From contig CATQHS010000001.1 in assembly GCA_958296055.1 (NCBI GenBank), positions 2,266,277 to 2,330,276 of the forward strand: a stretch of 64,000 nt of DNA, read 5' to 3'. Source of the DNA: an uncultured Acidimicrobiales bacterium (lineage in GTDB: Bacteria; Actinomycetota; Acidimicrobiia; Acidimicrobiales; Aldehydirespiratoraceae). A program made the position numbers and the translations under genes. The notes beneath the pieces are model-generated. The model was given only the letters and a program-made list of their open reading frames with translations. It was not told where the DNA came from and ran no database searches. Below are positions 1-7,939 of the stretch, in pieces (position 1 is the stretch's first letter; each line of letters opens with the position of its first letter).

Positions 1-1
1 C

Positions 2-439
2 GACGCGGGTGCCGATCACGTGGGCAGCGACGATCTCGCCGCCGAGGTTCAGGCGGGCATGATGGACTTCGACGTGGCCGTCGCCACCCCCGACATGATG
101 CCCGCGGTGGGCAGGCTGGGCAGGCTGCTCGGCCCCCGCGGGCTCATGCCCAACCCCAAGTCGGGGACGGTGACCGATGACGTGGCCCGGACCGTGGCCG
201 GGTTCAAGGGCGGCAAGGTGGGTTACCGCACCGACCGCTTCGCCAACGTGCACGTCTCCATCGGCAAGGCCTCCTTCGAGCCCGACGCGCTGGTGAAGAA
301 CCTGCGGGCGGTGGTGGCCGAACTGGAACGGGCCAAGCCGGCCGCGGCCAAGGGCAAGTACGTGAAGAAGGTCGTGGTGAGCTCCTCTATGGGGCCGGGC
401 GTGCGAGTCGACCCCGCGGGTGTCGGTTCGGCCGACTGA
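2..439 (+). CDS. rplA: 50S ribosomal protein L1, C-terminal part (cut by window edge)
   Basis: L1 binds 23S rRNA at the mobile stalk by the E site, and in many bacteria it represses its own mRNA. The visible frame opens at base 2 and runs 145 codons to TGA. It contains the family signature [15 protein letters not shown] followed by GYRTDR and the usual C-terminal domain. The 5' part, normally about 90 residues, lies outside the window. The next gene downstream is rplJ, the usual order. No disruption is seen in the visible part. Confidence 0.95.
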   Translation, partial: DAGADHVGSDDLAAEVQAGMMDFDVAVATPDMMPAVGRLGRLLGPRGLMPNPKSGTVTDDVARTVAGFKGGKVGYRTDRFANVHVSIGKASFEPDALVKNLRAVVAELERAKPAAAKGKYVKKVVVSSSMGPGVRVDPAGVGSAD

Positions 440-538
440 CCGTTACCCTTCCGCGGCAACGAACGCTGACCGAAGACATCCGGTGCGCCCCCCGAGGGTG
501 CCAATGGGCCGCCCAGCCCGCCGGACGAGGAAGGTGAA
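440..538 (+). promoter_or_regulatory. Probable L10 leader between rplA and rplJ
   Basis: This 99-base gap precedes rplJ, where bacteria usually carry the RNA leader bound by the L10-L12 complex for autoregulation. It is GC-rich with short self-complementary runs, but I could not fold it reliably, so the assignment rests mainly on position. A GGAAGGT ribosome-binding site lies just before the rplJ ATG. Confidence 0.3.
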
Positions 539-1210
539 ATGGGAGACCCGAGACCGGAGAAAGTCGCTGTCGTCGCCGAGGTCCGCGACCGGCTGACCCG
601 CAGCGACGCCGCTCTGCTCACCGAGTACCGGGGTCTGGACGTGGCGGCCATGGCCGAGCTGCGGCGCTCGCTGAGGGCCGTCGGCGGCGAGTACAAGATC
701 TACAAGAACACGCTGGTGCGCCTGGCCGTCCGGGAGATGGGCCTGGAGATCGACGACCTGCTGACCGGCCCCACCGCCATCGCCTTCGTGGGCGAGTCGC
801 CCGACGGCGAGCCCGGCGACGCCGCCGCCGTGGCCAAGGCTCTGCGCGACTACTCCCGGACCCGCAATGATCTGGTGCTGAAGGGCGGGGTGCTGTCCGG
901 ACGGACCCTTGACGCCGACGGGCTGCGGGCTCTGGCCGACCTTCCGCCGCGTCAGGTTTTGCTGGCCCAGGTGGCCGGGGCCTTCGCCGCCCCCCTGGCC
1001 GGGCTAGCCCGGTTGCTGGGGGCCCTGCCCCGCAACTTCGCCTACGGGCTGCAGGCCCTGATCGACCGGGTCGGCCCCTCCGACGAGCCCGAGCCGACCG
1101 ATGAGACCGAGTCGGAGGCTTCCGACGAGCCCGAGCCGACCGATGAGACCGAGTCGGAGGCTTCCGACGAGCCCGAGCCGACCGATGAGACCGAAACAGA
1201 GGAGACCTGA
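539..1210 (+). CDS. rplJ: 50S ribosomal protein L10 with an acidic repeat tail
   Basis: L10 anchors the L7/L12 dimers to the ribosomal stalk. Residues 1 to about 175 match the family, including the N-terminal rRNA-binding region with TEYRGLDV and YKIYKNTL. At 223 residues it is about 45 longer than usual. The extra length is a strongly acidic tail made of three near-identical 14-residue repeats (SDEPEPTDETESEA). The ATG at 539 has an AAGG site 5' of it. rplL begins 3 bases after the stop, as expected for a coupled stalk operon. Confidence 0.95.
   Translation: MGDPRPEKVAVVAEVRDRLTRSDAALLTEYRGLDVAAMAELRRSLRAVGGEYKIYKNTLVRLAVREMGLEIDDLLTGPTAIAFVGESPDGEPGDAAAVAKALRDYSRTRNDLVLKGGVLSGRTLDADGLRALADLPPRQVLLAQVAGAFAAPLAGLARLLGALPRNFAYGLQALIDRVGPSDEPEPTDETESEASDEPEPTDETESEASDEPEPTDETETEET
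1079..1204 (+). repeat. Three 42-bp tandem repeats inside rplJ
   Basis: Units at 1079-1120, 1121-1162 and 1163-1204 are identical over most of their length. They encode repeats of SDEPEPTDETESEA, and the third ends in a diverged TETEET. The period is a multiple of three, so copy-number change keeps frame. Confidence 0.9.
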
Positions 1211-1213
1211 CCG

Positions 1214-1594
1214 ATGACCACTAAGGAAGAGATTCTCGACGCCATCTCCGGCATGACCGTGCTGGAGCTGAGCGAGCTGCTCAAGGAGTTCGAGGAGCGC
1301 TTCGACGTGACTGCCGCGGCTCCGGCCGCGGTGGCCGTCGCGGCCGCCCCCGTCGAGGGCGACGGGGCCGTTGAGGAGGAGAAGACCTCCTTCGACGTGG
1401 TGCTGACCGGGCCCGGCCAGAAGAAGATCCAGGTGATCAAGGAGGTGCGCAGCCTCACGTCGCTGGGTCTCAAGGAAGCCAAGGAACTGGTGGACAGCGC
1501 CCCCAAGGCGGTGCTGGAAGGCGTGTCCAAGGACGAGGCCGACAAGGCCAAGCAGACGCTTGAAGCCGCCGGCGGCGCGGTGGAACTGGCCTAG
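1214..1594 (+). CDS. rplL: 50S ribosomal protein L7/L12
   Basis: Stalk protein that recruits translational GTPases. The 126 residues show the N-terminal dimerisation helix ([20 protein letters not shown]), an Ala/Val-rich hinge (about residues 34-50) and the C-terminal factor-binding domain with [20 protein letters not shown] and [10 protein letters not shown]. It follows rplJ by 3 bases. In most actinobacteria rpoB follows closely. Here about 7.7 kb of iron and envelope genes intervene. The stop codon lies inside a 14-bp tandem duplication shared with the convergent bfr end. Confidence 0.97.
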   Translation: MTTKEEILDAISGMTVLELSELLKEFEERFDVTAAAPAAVAVAAAPVEGDGAVEEEKTSFDVVLTGPGQKKIQVIKEVRSLTSLGLKEAKELVDSAPKAVLEGVSKDEADKAKQTLEAAGGAVELA

Positions 1595-1615
1595 ATCTGG
1601 GGGCCTAGATCTGGG
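1588..1615. repeat. 14-bp tandem duplication at the rplL/bfr convergent junction
   Basis: The unit GGCCTAGATCTGGG occurs twice in direct tandem (1588-1601 and 1602-1615). CTAG in the first copy supplies the rplL stop. CTAG in the second copy, read on the other strand, supplies the bfr stop. Confidence 0.85.
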
Positions 1616-2069
1616 ACTGCTGGTAGCGCTCTATGCCGATGTCGTCGATCAGGGACTGCTGAGTCTCGATCCAGTCGAGGTGCAACTCCTCGCCCACCAG
1701 AAGGTGCTCTAGGAGCTCCCGGGTGCCGGAATCGCCCTTCTCCAGGCACAGCGCCACGCCGCGCCGGTAGCGGGCGATAGCCGCTTCCTCCATCTCGCGG
1801 TCGAGCTGAAGCTGCTCCGCCACCGTCTCGCCGATGCGCACGCGGCCGATTCTTTGCATGTTGGGCATGCCTTCGAGCAGGATGACCCGCTCGATCAGTT
1901 TCTCGGCGTCCTGCATCTCTTCGATGGACTCCTGGCGGTAGCGGCTGCCGAGCCGCTCGTAGCCCCAGTTCTGGCAGAGCTTGGCGTGGGCGAAGTACTG
2001 GTTGACGGCGGTGATCTCCGCGGTGAGGGCCTCATTGAGGAACTCGATGATGTTCGGGTCGCCTTGCAT
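1605..2069 (-). CDS. bfr: Bacterioferritin
   Basis: Iron-storage cage subunit that oxidises Fe(II) at a di-iron centre and holds haem between subunits. Length (154) and sequence match the family: start MQGDPNIIEFLNEALTAE, the haem-ligand Met in ESIEEMQDAE, and GEELHLDWIETQ near the end. The ferroxidase position that is His54 in E. coli (EMKHAD) and M. tuberculosis BfrA appears here as Asp (EMQDAE). The other expected ligands (Glu18, Glu51, Glu94, Glu127, His130) are present. It lies 10 bases downstream of bfd in the same orientation, so the pair is probably one iron-storage operon. Confidence 0.95.
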   Translation of the reverse strand: MQGDPNIIEFLNEALTAEITAVNQYFAHAKLCQNWGYERLGSRYRQESIEEMQDAEKLIERVILLEGMPNMQRIGRVRIGETVAEQLQLDREMEEAAIARYRRGVALCLEKGDSGTRELLEHLLVGEELHLDWIETQQSLIDDIGIERYQQSQI

Positions 2070-2079
2070 GGCACCGAGC

Positions 2080-2271
2080 CTAACAGGTCGCTCTCTGGCT
2101 GCTTCTGACGCCGACTCGGTGCTGGGCCACCAGCGCCTCGACGGCGGCTCGGCAGCTCCCGCAGTCGCGGCCGGCGCCGCACTTGAACATCACGTCGCGG
2201 CCGGTGGCGCACTCGCCGATCAGAGCCCGGATGCGGGCGTCGCTGATGGCGAAGCAGTGACAGACGATCAT
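2080..2271 (-). CDS. bfd: Bacterioferritin-associated ferredoxin
   Basis: Small [2Fe-2S] protein that delivers electrons to bacterioferritin for iron release. The 63-residue product starts MIVCHCFAIS and has the family Cys pattern C-x-C near the start and C-x2-C (DCGSC) about 33 residues later. A longer frame begins at 2319, but the ATG at 2271 puts the first Cys pair at the family position, so I chose it. It precedes bfr by 10 bases. Confidence 0.9.
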   Translation of the reverse strand: MIVCHCFAISDARIRALIGECATGRDVMFKCGAGRDCGSCRAAVEALVAQHRVGVRSSQRATC

Positions 2272-2308
2272 CGGATTCTCGAGCCGCGAACGGTCTCTGC
2301 ACCACCTT

Positions 2309-2367
2309 TCACACTTCACACTCAGTTCACACTCAGTTCACACTCAGTGTCAAGCGTAGTTAACTAC
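2309..2367 (-). promoter_or_regulatory. Upstream region of bfd-bfr: tandem repeats and a palindrome
   Basis: On the minus strand a TTGACA hexamer lies at 2353-2348. An 11-base motif ACTGAGTGTGA is repeated three times just downstream. A perfect 12-bp palindrome GTAGTTAACTAC lies at 2356-2367, just upstream of the hexamer. A -10 match (TGAACT at 2329-2324, spacing 18) is weak. The layout suits a regulated promoter for the iron-storage pair, but no known operator is recognised. Confidence 0.45.
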
Positions 2368-2404
2368 CGCAATTCTGGTCGCCGATCAAGTCCGGGGCAG
2401 GATG

Positions 2405-3781
2405 TCAGTCTTCGACGACGTGGGCGGCGAACTGGCGCAGGGACCGCCGCCATCGAGCGCGGTCGAGGGATCCGTCCGGGCCGATGGCCGAGGCCGCCGC
2501 CGATCCCATGGCCAACATGTGGTGGAGGTTGTCGAGAACTCCGAGGCCCTGGCGGCCGAGGGTGATCACGCGGTCCTGCTCTGCCGCCCAACGGTCGACG
2601 ATGGCGCGGGCCGTTCTCCCGGCCCGGTCGTAGACCGGATACACCGATGCAAGGCGCCTGGTCTCGGTCGCGATGGGGGTCGGGTCGGGCAGCCCGACCT
2701 GGCGTAGTTCCTCGATTACCAGCGCTTCGAGGTCTCCGGTCGAGGCGGTCCAGATCTCATCGCCCTTGTCGCATGGCAGCTCGGCGCACAGCACCGTCTG
2801 CCCGTTCGGATCGTCGCCGGACCGATAGTTCTTGGGCTCCGAAAGCCGGCTGGTGAACATTCCGGCCTCTGGGAAGTAGTGGGTGTTGAACGGGGTGTAC
2901 TGGTCGCGGGGAACTACCAGGTAGACGAAGGTCATGGCCCGGACCCGCAGGCGGCCGACCGCTTCGGTCACTTCGGCGAGAGGCGGGGGGTCGAGGGCCG
3001 CGACCAGGGCGGGCAGCGGCATGGTCGACAAGACCGAGTCGGCCGCAACGACGGTCCCGGCGCTCATCGCCTCGATCCGCTCTCCCCGTTCGGCTAGCCG
3101 CTCGACCCGCTGGGAGAGGCGGAGATCGACGCCGGCCTCGACGGCGGCCTCGCTCAACCGTTCGCAGATCTGGCCGTAGCCGCGGCGGGGGTAGAAGAAC
3201 CTCTGACCCTCGGGCCGTCGGGCCCGCCGCGCCTTGGCCATGACTTGGAGGGGAGAGCGCATCGGCACCCGGCGGTCGGCCAACTCGCCAGTCAGCTCGG
3301 CCGCGTCGATGCCGTAGAGCTTGCGGGCGTAGGGCGCGTAGAACTCGCAGGCCACCGTAGGGCCCAAACGAGCCGCCACCGTCGCTTGGAAGGAATCGCC
3401 CCGAGGGGAGCGCAGCGGTCCCAGAACCGTGTCCAGCCCGATGCGGAGAGCGAACGCCGGCGGGAGGTTTCGAGCGGTGTCGAGGAAGCGCAGAGGGAAG
3501 CCGACCCAGCGGCCCTGCAGACGGATCCGCCCGCGGCGCACCCGGGTCTGCAGATCGTCTCCCAGCAAGGCCCGCAGGTGATCCAGGTACTCGGGCGGGG
3601 TAGCGGGGTGAAGCCGGTGGGACCCGAAGTCGACCCGCTGGCCGGCCACTTCGAAGCTTCCCGCCATGCCGCCCACCGCGTCGGCGGCTTCCAGGACGGT
3701 GACGTGATGGCCGGACTCCGACGCCGACAGCGCGGCCATGAGGCCGGCCGGTCCAGCGCCGATCACGACGATCTCGCTCAT
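2405..3781 (-). CDS. FAD-dependent oxidoreductase, UDP-galactopyranose-mutase / protoporphyrinogen-oxidase-like
   Basis: The N-terminus MSEIVVIGAGPAGLMAAL is a classical FAD dinucleotide fold (GxGxxG) followed by VLEAADAVGGMAGSF, the amine-oxidase / UDP-galactopyranose-mutase type GG motif. The C-terminal part contains YPVYDRAGR and a terminal FAD-contacting stretch (GLGVLDNLHHMLAMG). Length is 458. No signal peptide. It is the last gene of a tight three-gene operon; the upstream membrane-protein gene ends 1 base before this start. Substrate is not evident. Neighbouring glycosyltransferase-like genes make a sugar-nucleotide or glycolipid role possible (inference). Confidence 0.75.
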   Translation of the reverse strand: MSEIVVIGAGPAGLMAALSASESGHHVTVLEAADAVGGMAGSFEVAGQRVDFGSHRLHPATPPEYLDHLRALLGDDLQTRVRRGRIRLQGRWVGFPLRFLDTARNLPPAFALRIGLDTVLGPLRSPRGDSFQATVAARLGPTVACEFYAPYARKLYGIDAAELTGELADRRVPMRSPLQVMAKARRARRPEGQRFFYPRRGYGQICERLSEAAVEAGVDLRLSQRVERLAERGERIEAMSAGTVVAADSVLSTMPLPALVAALDPPPLAEVTEAVGRLRVRAMTFVYLVVPRDQYTPFNTHYFPEAGMFTSRLSEPKNYRSGDDPNGQTVLCAELPCDKGDEIWTASTGDLEALVIEELRQVGLPDPTPIATETRRLASVYPVYDRAGRTARAIVDRWAAEQDRVITLGRQGLGVLDNLHHMLAMGSAAASAIGPDGSLDRARWRRSLRQFAAHVVED

Positions 3782-3782
3782 G

Positions 3783-5159
3783 TCACCGGGCTGGCATCGA
3801 CGATGCCCGCCAGCGCCACAGACTGATCCCCCCGACCACGAAAATTCCGACCCACAATGCGGTCAGCACCATATCGCCGGTGCTGTAGACCCGGTGATCG
3901 GGGAGGGCTCGACGCCAAAGGCCGTACCAGGGATTGGCGGTCTCTTCGAAGTCGACCACCAAGGTCCGACGGCCGGTCGAGGCCTCGAACACGAGCCACA
4001 GCCAAGTGGCCAGGCCGAGCCCGGCCCCGGTGACGATCGTCGCCAGCCGGCGCCCGCCCCGGTCGGCCCCGACCGCGATGGCCGCCACGGCCAGGGGGAG
4101 GACGGGCACGACCTGGCGTCCGGGCCACCACCAGCCGTGCATGGTCAGGGCCGCCCACGTGGCCGTGGCCCATCCGGCGCCGACCGCGGCCAGCAGCACC
4201 CCCCGGCCCGGCCGCCCAGCCCGAGCCATCCTCACCAGCGCGAAGGGGAGCGCGATATAGGCTGGATTCCAAGCGATCAGACCGAAGCTGCGGTCTACCA
4301 GCAGCCCGATCAGGCGCCGGGACCGGCCGAGATAGCTCGGGTCGTCGCCGATCACGAGCAGATCGCTGGCGATGAAGTGGTCCCCGGCGGCATAGACCGT
4401 CCACCCGCCGTAGATCCGTCGATGGACGACGACGTACGCCAGCCCGGCCGCGGCTAGAACCGCGCCCGCCAGAACGGCCCGGCCGCGTTCAGCGGCCCAG
4501 GCCCTCCACAAAACAGTGACGGCGATCACGGCGGCTATCGGCGCGTACTTGACCGACAGCCAGGGAAGCGCGACCACCGCGGCCACCCCGACCCACGGCC
4601 ACCGCCGATCGGCGGGTCCGGTCGCCGCGGCGACGCCGAGCACCACGCACGCCGCCGCGGGCATGGCGGGGTAGACCTGGGTGGCGTAGGAGGTGAGAGG
4701 AGGGGCGGCGAAGAATCCGCCTACCACCCAGGTAGCGGTATTGAGCCCGGCACCCAGGCGCCGGACCGCGAGATGAAGGGCGGCGGCGGCGGTCAACCCG
4801 GCCATGGCGCTGAGCGCGATTTTGGCCCCCGCCCAGCCCCCGATTCGCATCGGGACGGCCAGCAGCAGGGGCAGGAGCGGATCGTGGGGGCTGAGCCGCT
4901 GGCCGCCCTCGTTCAGATCCATTGTCTGGGGGTTCAGCCCGACCTCGTGGAAGGGGCGGAATCGCTCGTCGTCGAGTTCGTCGCTTATGTCGAGGTCGAG
5001 ATCCTCCCCCAGGCTCAAAGCGGTGAGGAGGTATTGGGGCTCGTCGGAGGTGACCCGGGCGCCGTGGGTGGCTCGGGCACCGAGCGCGACCAGGCCGACC
5101 AGAAAGGTCGCCGCGGCCACCAGCGCCATGCGGCGACCCAGCCCGTCGGCCGGGGTCAC
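3783..5159 (-). CDS. Multi-pass membrane protein, GT-C glycosyltransferase-like
   Basis: The 458-residue protein has about ten hydrophobic segments. After the first one comes an extracytoplasmic acidic stretch TSDEPQYLLTALSLGEDLDL, which resembles the catalytic DE loop of GT-C (ArnT/PMT-like) lipid-linked sugar transferases. The GTG start at 5159 overlaps the stop of the upstream lipoprotein gene (GTGA), indicating translational coupling. The family assignment comes from topology and the loop motif, not from a recognised homologue. It could be another polyprenol-linked enzyme. Confidence 0.6.
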   Translation of the reverse strand: MTPADGLGRRMALVAAATFLVGLVALGARATHGARVTSDEPQYLLTALSLGEDLDLDISDELDDERFRPFHEVGLNPQTMDLNEGGQRLSPHDPLLPLLLAVPMRIGGWAGAKIALSAMAGLTAAAALHLAVRRLGAGLNTATWVVGGFFAAPPLTSYATQVYPAMPAAACVVLGVAAATGPADRRWPWVGVAAVVALPWLSVKYAPIAAVIAVTVLWRAWAAERGRAVLAGAVLAAAGLAYVVVHRRIYGGWTVYAAGDHFIASDLLVIGDDPSYLGRSRRLIGLLVDRSFGLIAWNPAYIALPFALVRMARAGRPGRGVLLAAVGAGWATATWAALTMHGWWWPGRQVVPVLPLAVAAIAVGADRGGRRLATIVTGAGLGLATWLWLVFEASTGRRTLVVDFEETANPWYGLWRRALPDHRVYSTGDMVLTALWVGIFVVGGISLWRWRASSMPAR

Positions 5160-6223
5160 TGATTGAGGATCCCGCTCGTCTCGATGATCTCGGTGGTCTC
5201 CTCGAAGCCGCCCCCGAGGGCGTCGAAATCGACCGAGCCGATTTCGAGGGCAGTCAGGGGGGGCAGCAGGTCGACTGGTTCGACCCCCCCGGCCAGGGGG
5301 TACTCGAAGGTCTCCTCGGTGAAGTAGGTCTGGACTGGCTCAGATAGCAGGTAGGAGAGCAGTTCCTCGGCCTCTTCGACCCGGTCGCTGGCCGCGGTGA
5401 CCGTGGCCGCGGTGATGATCAGAAGCGACCCGATGTCGTGGTCGGCCAAGTCGTGGTTGAGGGCTCGGTGGTCGTCGCCCCGGGCGGCCGCCTCTTGGTA
5501 GTTGTAGTAGTGGTTAACTAGGCCGACTTCGATCTCGCCCCGTCCGGCCGCTTCCACGATGGATCGGTTGTTGGGGTAGTAGCGGGCGTCATTGGCCACC
5601 ATGTCGCGGAGCCACCGGGCGGCTACGTCGGTGTCGTATTGGTCTCTGAAAACCGTGAACCAGTCGATGAAAGAGCCGTTGGTGGCGGGGATGGCCACTT
5701 TGCCCCGCCACCGTTCGTTGGTGAGGTCGAAGACCGAATCGGGAAGATCTTCGGGGTCGACCAAGTCGATGTTGTAGACGAGGACCCGCTTGCGGCCCGA
5801 GAAGCCGATCCAGGTGCCGTGAGCCGACCTGTTCTCCTCCGACACCAGGTTGAGGACGGAGGCGCCGATCGGTTGGAGCAGGCCCCGGGCCTCGAGGAAG
5901 CCGACCGGGCCGGGAGAGCGGCTGAGGAAGACGTCGGCCCTGGTGCGGTCGCCCTCCTCGCCGGTCAGCAGCGCCAACTGCGTCGAACTGCCCCATCGCA
6001 CCGCCACGTCGATGCCGGTCTCGCAGGCGAAGGCTTCCAGCACCGGCCCGATCAGGTTCTCGGTGCGGCCCGAGTAAACTATGATCTCTCTTTCGGCCCG
6101 CTGGGCGCACTCGCCGCCGTAGATCCGGGCCGCGGCTCCGCTGAGGGTTCCGGGGCCGTTGCCGCCGCAGGCCGTGACGAGCAGCAGGGCGCACAGGAGG
6201 GGAGACAGGAATCGATGGGACAT
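5156..6223 (-). CDS. Iron(III) ABC transporter substrate-binding lipoprotein
   Basis: The signal peptide MSHRFLSPLLCALLLVTACGG ends in a lipobox (VTAC), so this is a lipoprotein. The mature part shows the FbpA/AfuA-type bacterial 1 solute-binding fold: IIVYSGRTENLIGPVLEAFA, a central GKVAIPATNGSF region, and YYPNNRSIVEAAGRGEIEVGLVNHYYN, where tyrosines normally bind ferric iron. No permease or ATPase genes lie beside it, which is unusual. It is the first gene of a three-gene operon and sits behind an IdeR-like iron box (6253-6271). Confidence 0.85.
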   Translation of the reverse strand: MSHRFLSPLLCALLLVTACGGNGPGTLSGAAARIYGGECAQRAEREIIVYSGRTENLIGPVLEAFACETGIDVAVRWGSSTQLALLTGEEGDRTRADVFLSRSPGPVGFLEARGLLQPIGASVLNLVSEENRSAHGTWIGFSGRKRVLVYNIDLVDPEDLPDSVFDLTNERWRGKVAIPATNGSFIDWFTVFRDQYDTDVAARWLRDMVANDARYYPNNRSIVEAAGRGEIEVGLVNHYYNYQEAAARGDDHRALNHDLADHDIGSLLIITAATVTAASDRVEEAEELLSYLLSEPVQTYFTEETFEYPLAGGVEPVDLLPPLTALEIGSVDFDALGGGFEETTEIIETSGILNQ

Positions 6224-6252
6224 GGACGATGACGATACCGATACTCCACCGC

Positions 6253-6271
6253 TTTTGTAAGGCTACCCTAA
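6253..6271 (-). promoter_or_regulatory. IdeR/DtxR-type iron box between divergent genes
   Basis: The minus strand reads TTAGGGTAGCCTTACAAAA. It matches the actinobacterial iron-box consensus TTAGGTTAGSCTAACCTAA at 15 of 19 positions. It lies 30 bases upstream of the iron-binding lipoprotein gene and 10 bases before the divergent GTG at 6281, so one bound dimer could repress both directions when iron is plentiful. Confidence 0.65.
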
Positions 6272-6280
6272 CAACCTAGT

Positions 6281-7939
6281 GTGTACAGTGTGAACGTCCT
6301 CCCTCGGGCCAGAGAGCGCTTCTCCGTCCGGGTTCTCGCCGCGGCCGGGTTCGGCGCCGGACTGGTGGCCGTGGTGATGGTGGTTGGCTTGATCGACTTT
6401 GCCGCCCTCGGCCGAGCGGTGCGGCGGGCGGGCCAGGAGCCTCTCGGGGTGGCGGTGGCCACGGCCGCTTTCGGGTTCGCCTTCGGGCTGCGGGCTCTGG
6501 CCTGGTGCCGGGTGCTGCGGGGCCTCTCGTTCCGGCACTCGCTGGCCGGGATCCATCTGGCCCTGGGCGCCAACCACGTGCTGCCGTTCCGGCTGGGTGA
6601 GCCGATGCGGGTGGTCAGCGCCGTTCGTCGGGGCGGGACGGGACTCGAAGCCACGGTCGCCTCGACGGTCGCCCTCCGGGCCGCCGACATCCTCGCCGTC
6701 GTCGGGCTGGGCTTGGTCATGGCGCCGAGCGTTTTCTCCGAGTTCCTGGGTCGGGCCGGCTGGGCCCTGCTGATCCTGACGGCAATGGCCGCCGCGGCCG
6801 GCTGGTGCTGGCTGGGCACAATGGCCCGACGCCGCGCCGACGTCGCCCTTCCCGGCCCCGGCGTCGTGGGGCTGTCCGTCGTCGCCTGGCTGGCCGAGTC
6901 GATTCTGGTGTGGCAGGTGTCTCGATGGGCCGGCTTGGAGGTGTCGTGGGCTGATGCGGTGCTGGTGACCGCGGCTGCCGTGGCCGCGCAGGTCGCGGCC
7001 GTCGCGCCGGGCGGGTTCGGAACCTACGAGGCGGCCGCGGTCGCGGCCTATGTCGCTCTGGGACACGACGCCCGCGCCGCGCTGGTGGCTGCGGTGGGGG
7101 CGCACGTGTTGAAGACCGCCTATTCCGTCGTCGTCGGCGCCGTCGCCGTCTTGGTGCCGACCCCTTCCCTGCTGGGACGGTTGCGGCTGAAGCAGTCCGC
7201 CCGGGCGCCTGCGGCGGTAGCCGTCGGCGCAGGCGCGGCGGAGGGCCCGCCTGCCGATGCCCCGATCCTGTTCTTCATGCCAGCCCACAACGAGGAATCC
7301 ACGATCGGGTCGTGCGTGGGCCGCGTCCCCGGCGCGGTCCTCGGCCATCCGGTTGAGGTTCTGGTGGTCGACGACGGCTCCACGGACGACACCGCGGCCC
7401 GGGCCGCGGCCGCTGGCGCCGAGGTGCTGTCCCTGCCTGAGAACCGGGGTCTGGGCGCGGCGGTTCGGATCGGCCTCGCCGCTGGTGCCGACCGGGCCGC
7501 GGCCGCGGTGGCCTTCTGCGACGCCGACGGCGAATACAGGCCCGAGGGTCTCGCCGACCTGGTCGGCCCGATCCTGGGGGGCGAGGCCGACTATGTCGTC
7601 GGCAGCCGCTTCCTCGGGCGCATAGACCGCATGTCGGCTCATCGTCGAGTGGGCAACGTCGTGCTCACCCGGGCACTGTCGATCGTCGCCCGGCGCCGGA
7701 TCAGCGACGGCCAAAGCGGCTTCCGGGCCTTCTCAGCCGAGGCGGCCGGTCGCGCCGAGATCATCCACGACTACAACTACGCCCAAGTCCTCACCCTCGA
7801 TCTACTGGCCAAGGGGTACCGCTACCTCGAGGTACCGATCAGCTATCACTTCCGCACGGCGGGCGAGAGCTTCGTCAAGCTCGGGCGCTACCTGCGCTAT
7901 GTGGTCCCTGCCGTTTACCGCGAGATCAACGGGAAATGA
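6281..7939 (+). CDS. Fusion: YbhN/UPF0104-type membrane domain plus family 2 glycosyltransferase
   Basis: Residues 1 to about 290 form 7-8 membrane segments with the lysylphosphatidylglycerol-synthase-like (UPF0104) features NHVLPFRLGEPMRV and APGGFGTYEAA. Residues about 325-500 form a GT2 domain: FMPAHNEESTIGSCV, VVDDGSTDDTA, the DxD-like CDADGEY, and SDGQSGFRAF as in dolichol-phosphate-mannose-type enzymes. Total 552 residues. It may place sugar on a polyprenol and move or modify the lipid (inference). The GTG at 6281 (or GTG 6290) lies so close to the iron box that the mRNA may be leaderless. Its stop overlaps the next start (ATGA). Confidence 0.8.
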   Translation: MYSVNVLPRARERFSVRVLAAAGFGAGLVAVVMVVGLIDFAALGRAVRRAGQEPLGVAVATAAFGFAFGLRALAWCRVLRGLSFRHSLAGIHLALGANHVLPFRLGEPMRVVSAVRRGGTGLEATVASTVALRAADILAVVGLGLVMAPSVFSEFLGRAGWALLILTAMAAAAGWCWLGTMARRRADVALPGPGVVGLSVVAWLAESILVWQVSRWAGLEVSWADAVLVTAAAVAAQVAAVAPGGFGTYEAAAVAAYVALGHDARAALVAAVGAHVLKTAYSVVVGAVAVLVPTPSLLGRLRLKQSARAPAAVAVGAGAAEGPPADAPILFFMPAHNEESTIGSCVGRVPGAVLGHPVEVLVVDDGSTDDTAARAAAAGAEVLSLPENRGLGAAVRIGLAAGADRAAAAVAFCDADGEYRPEGLADLVGPILGGEADYVVGSRFLGRIDRMSAHRRVGNVVLTRALSIVARRRISDGQSGFRAFSAEAAGRAEIIHDYNYAQVLTLDLLAKGYRYLEVPISYHFRTAGESFVKLGRYLRYVVPAVYREINGK

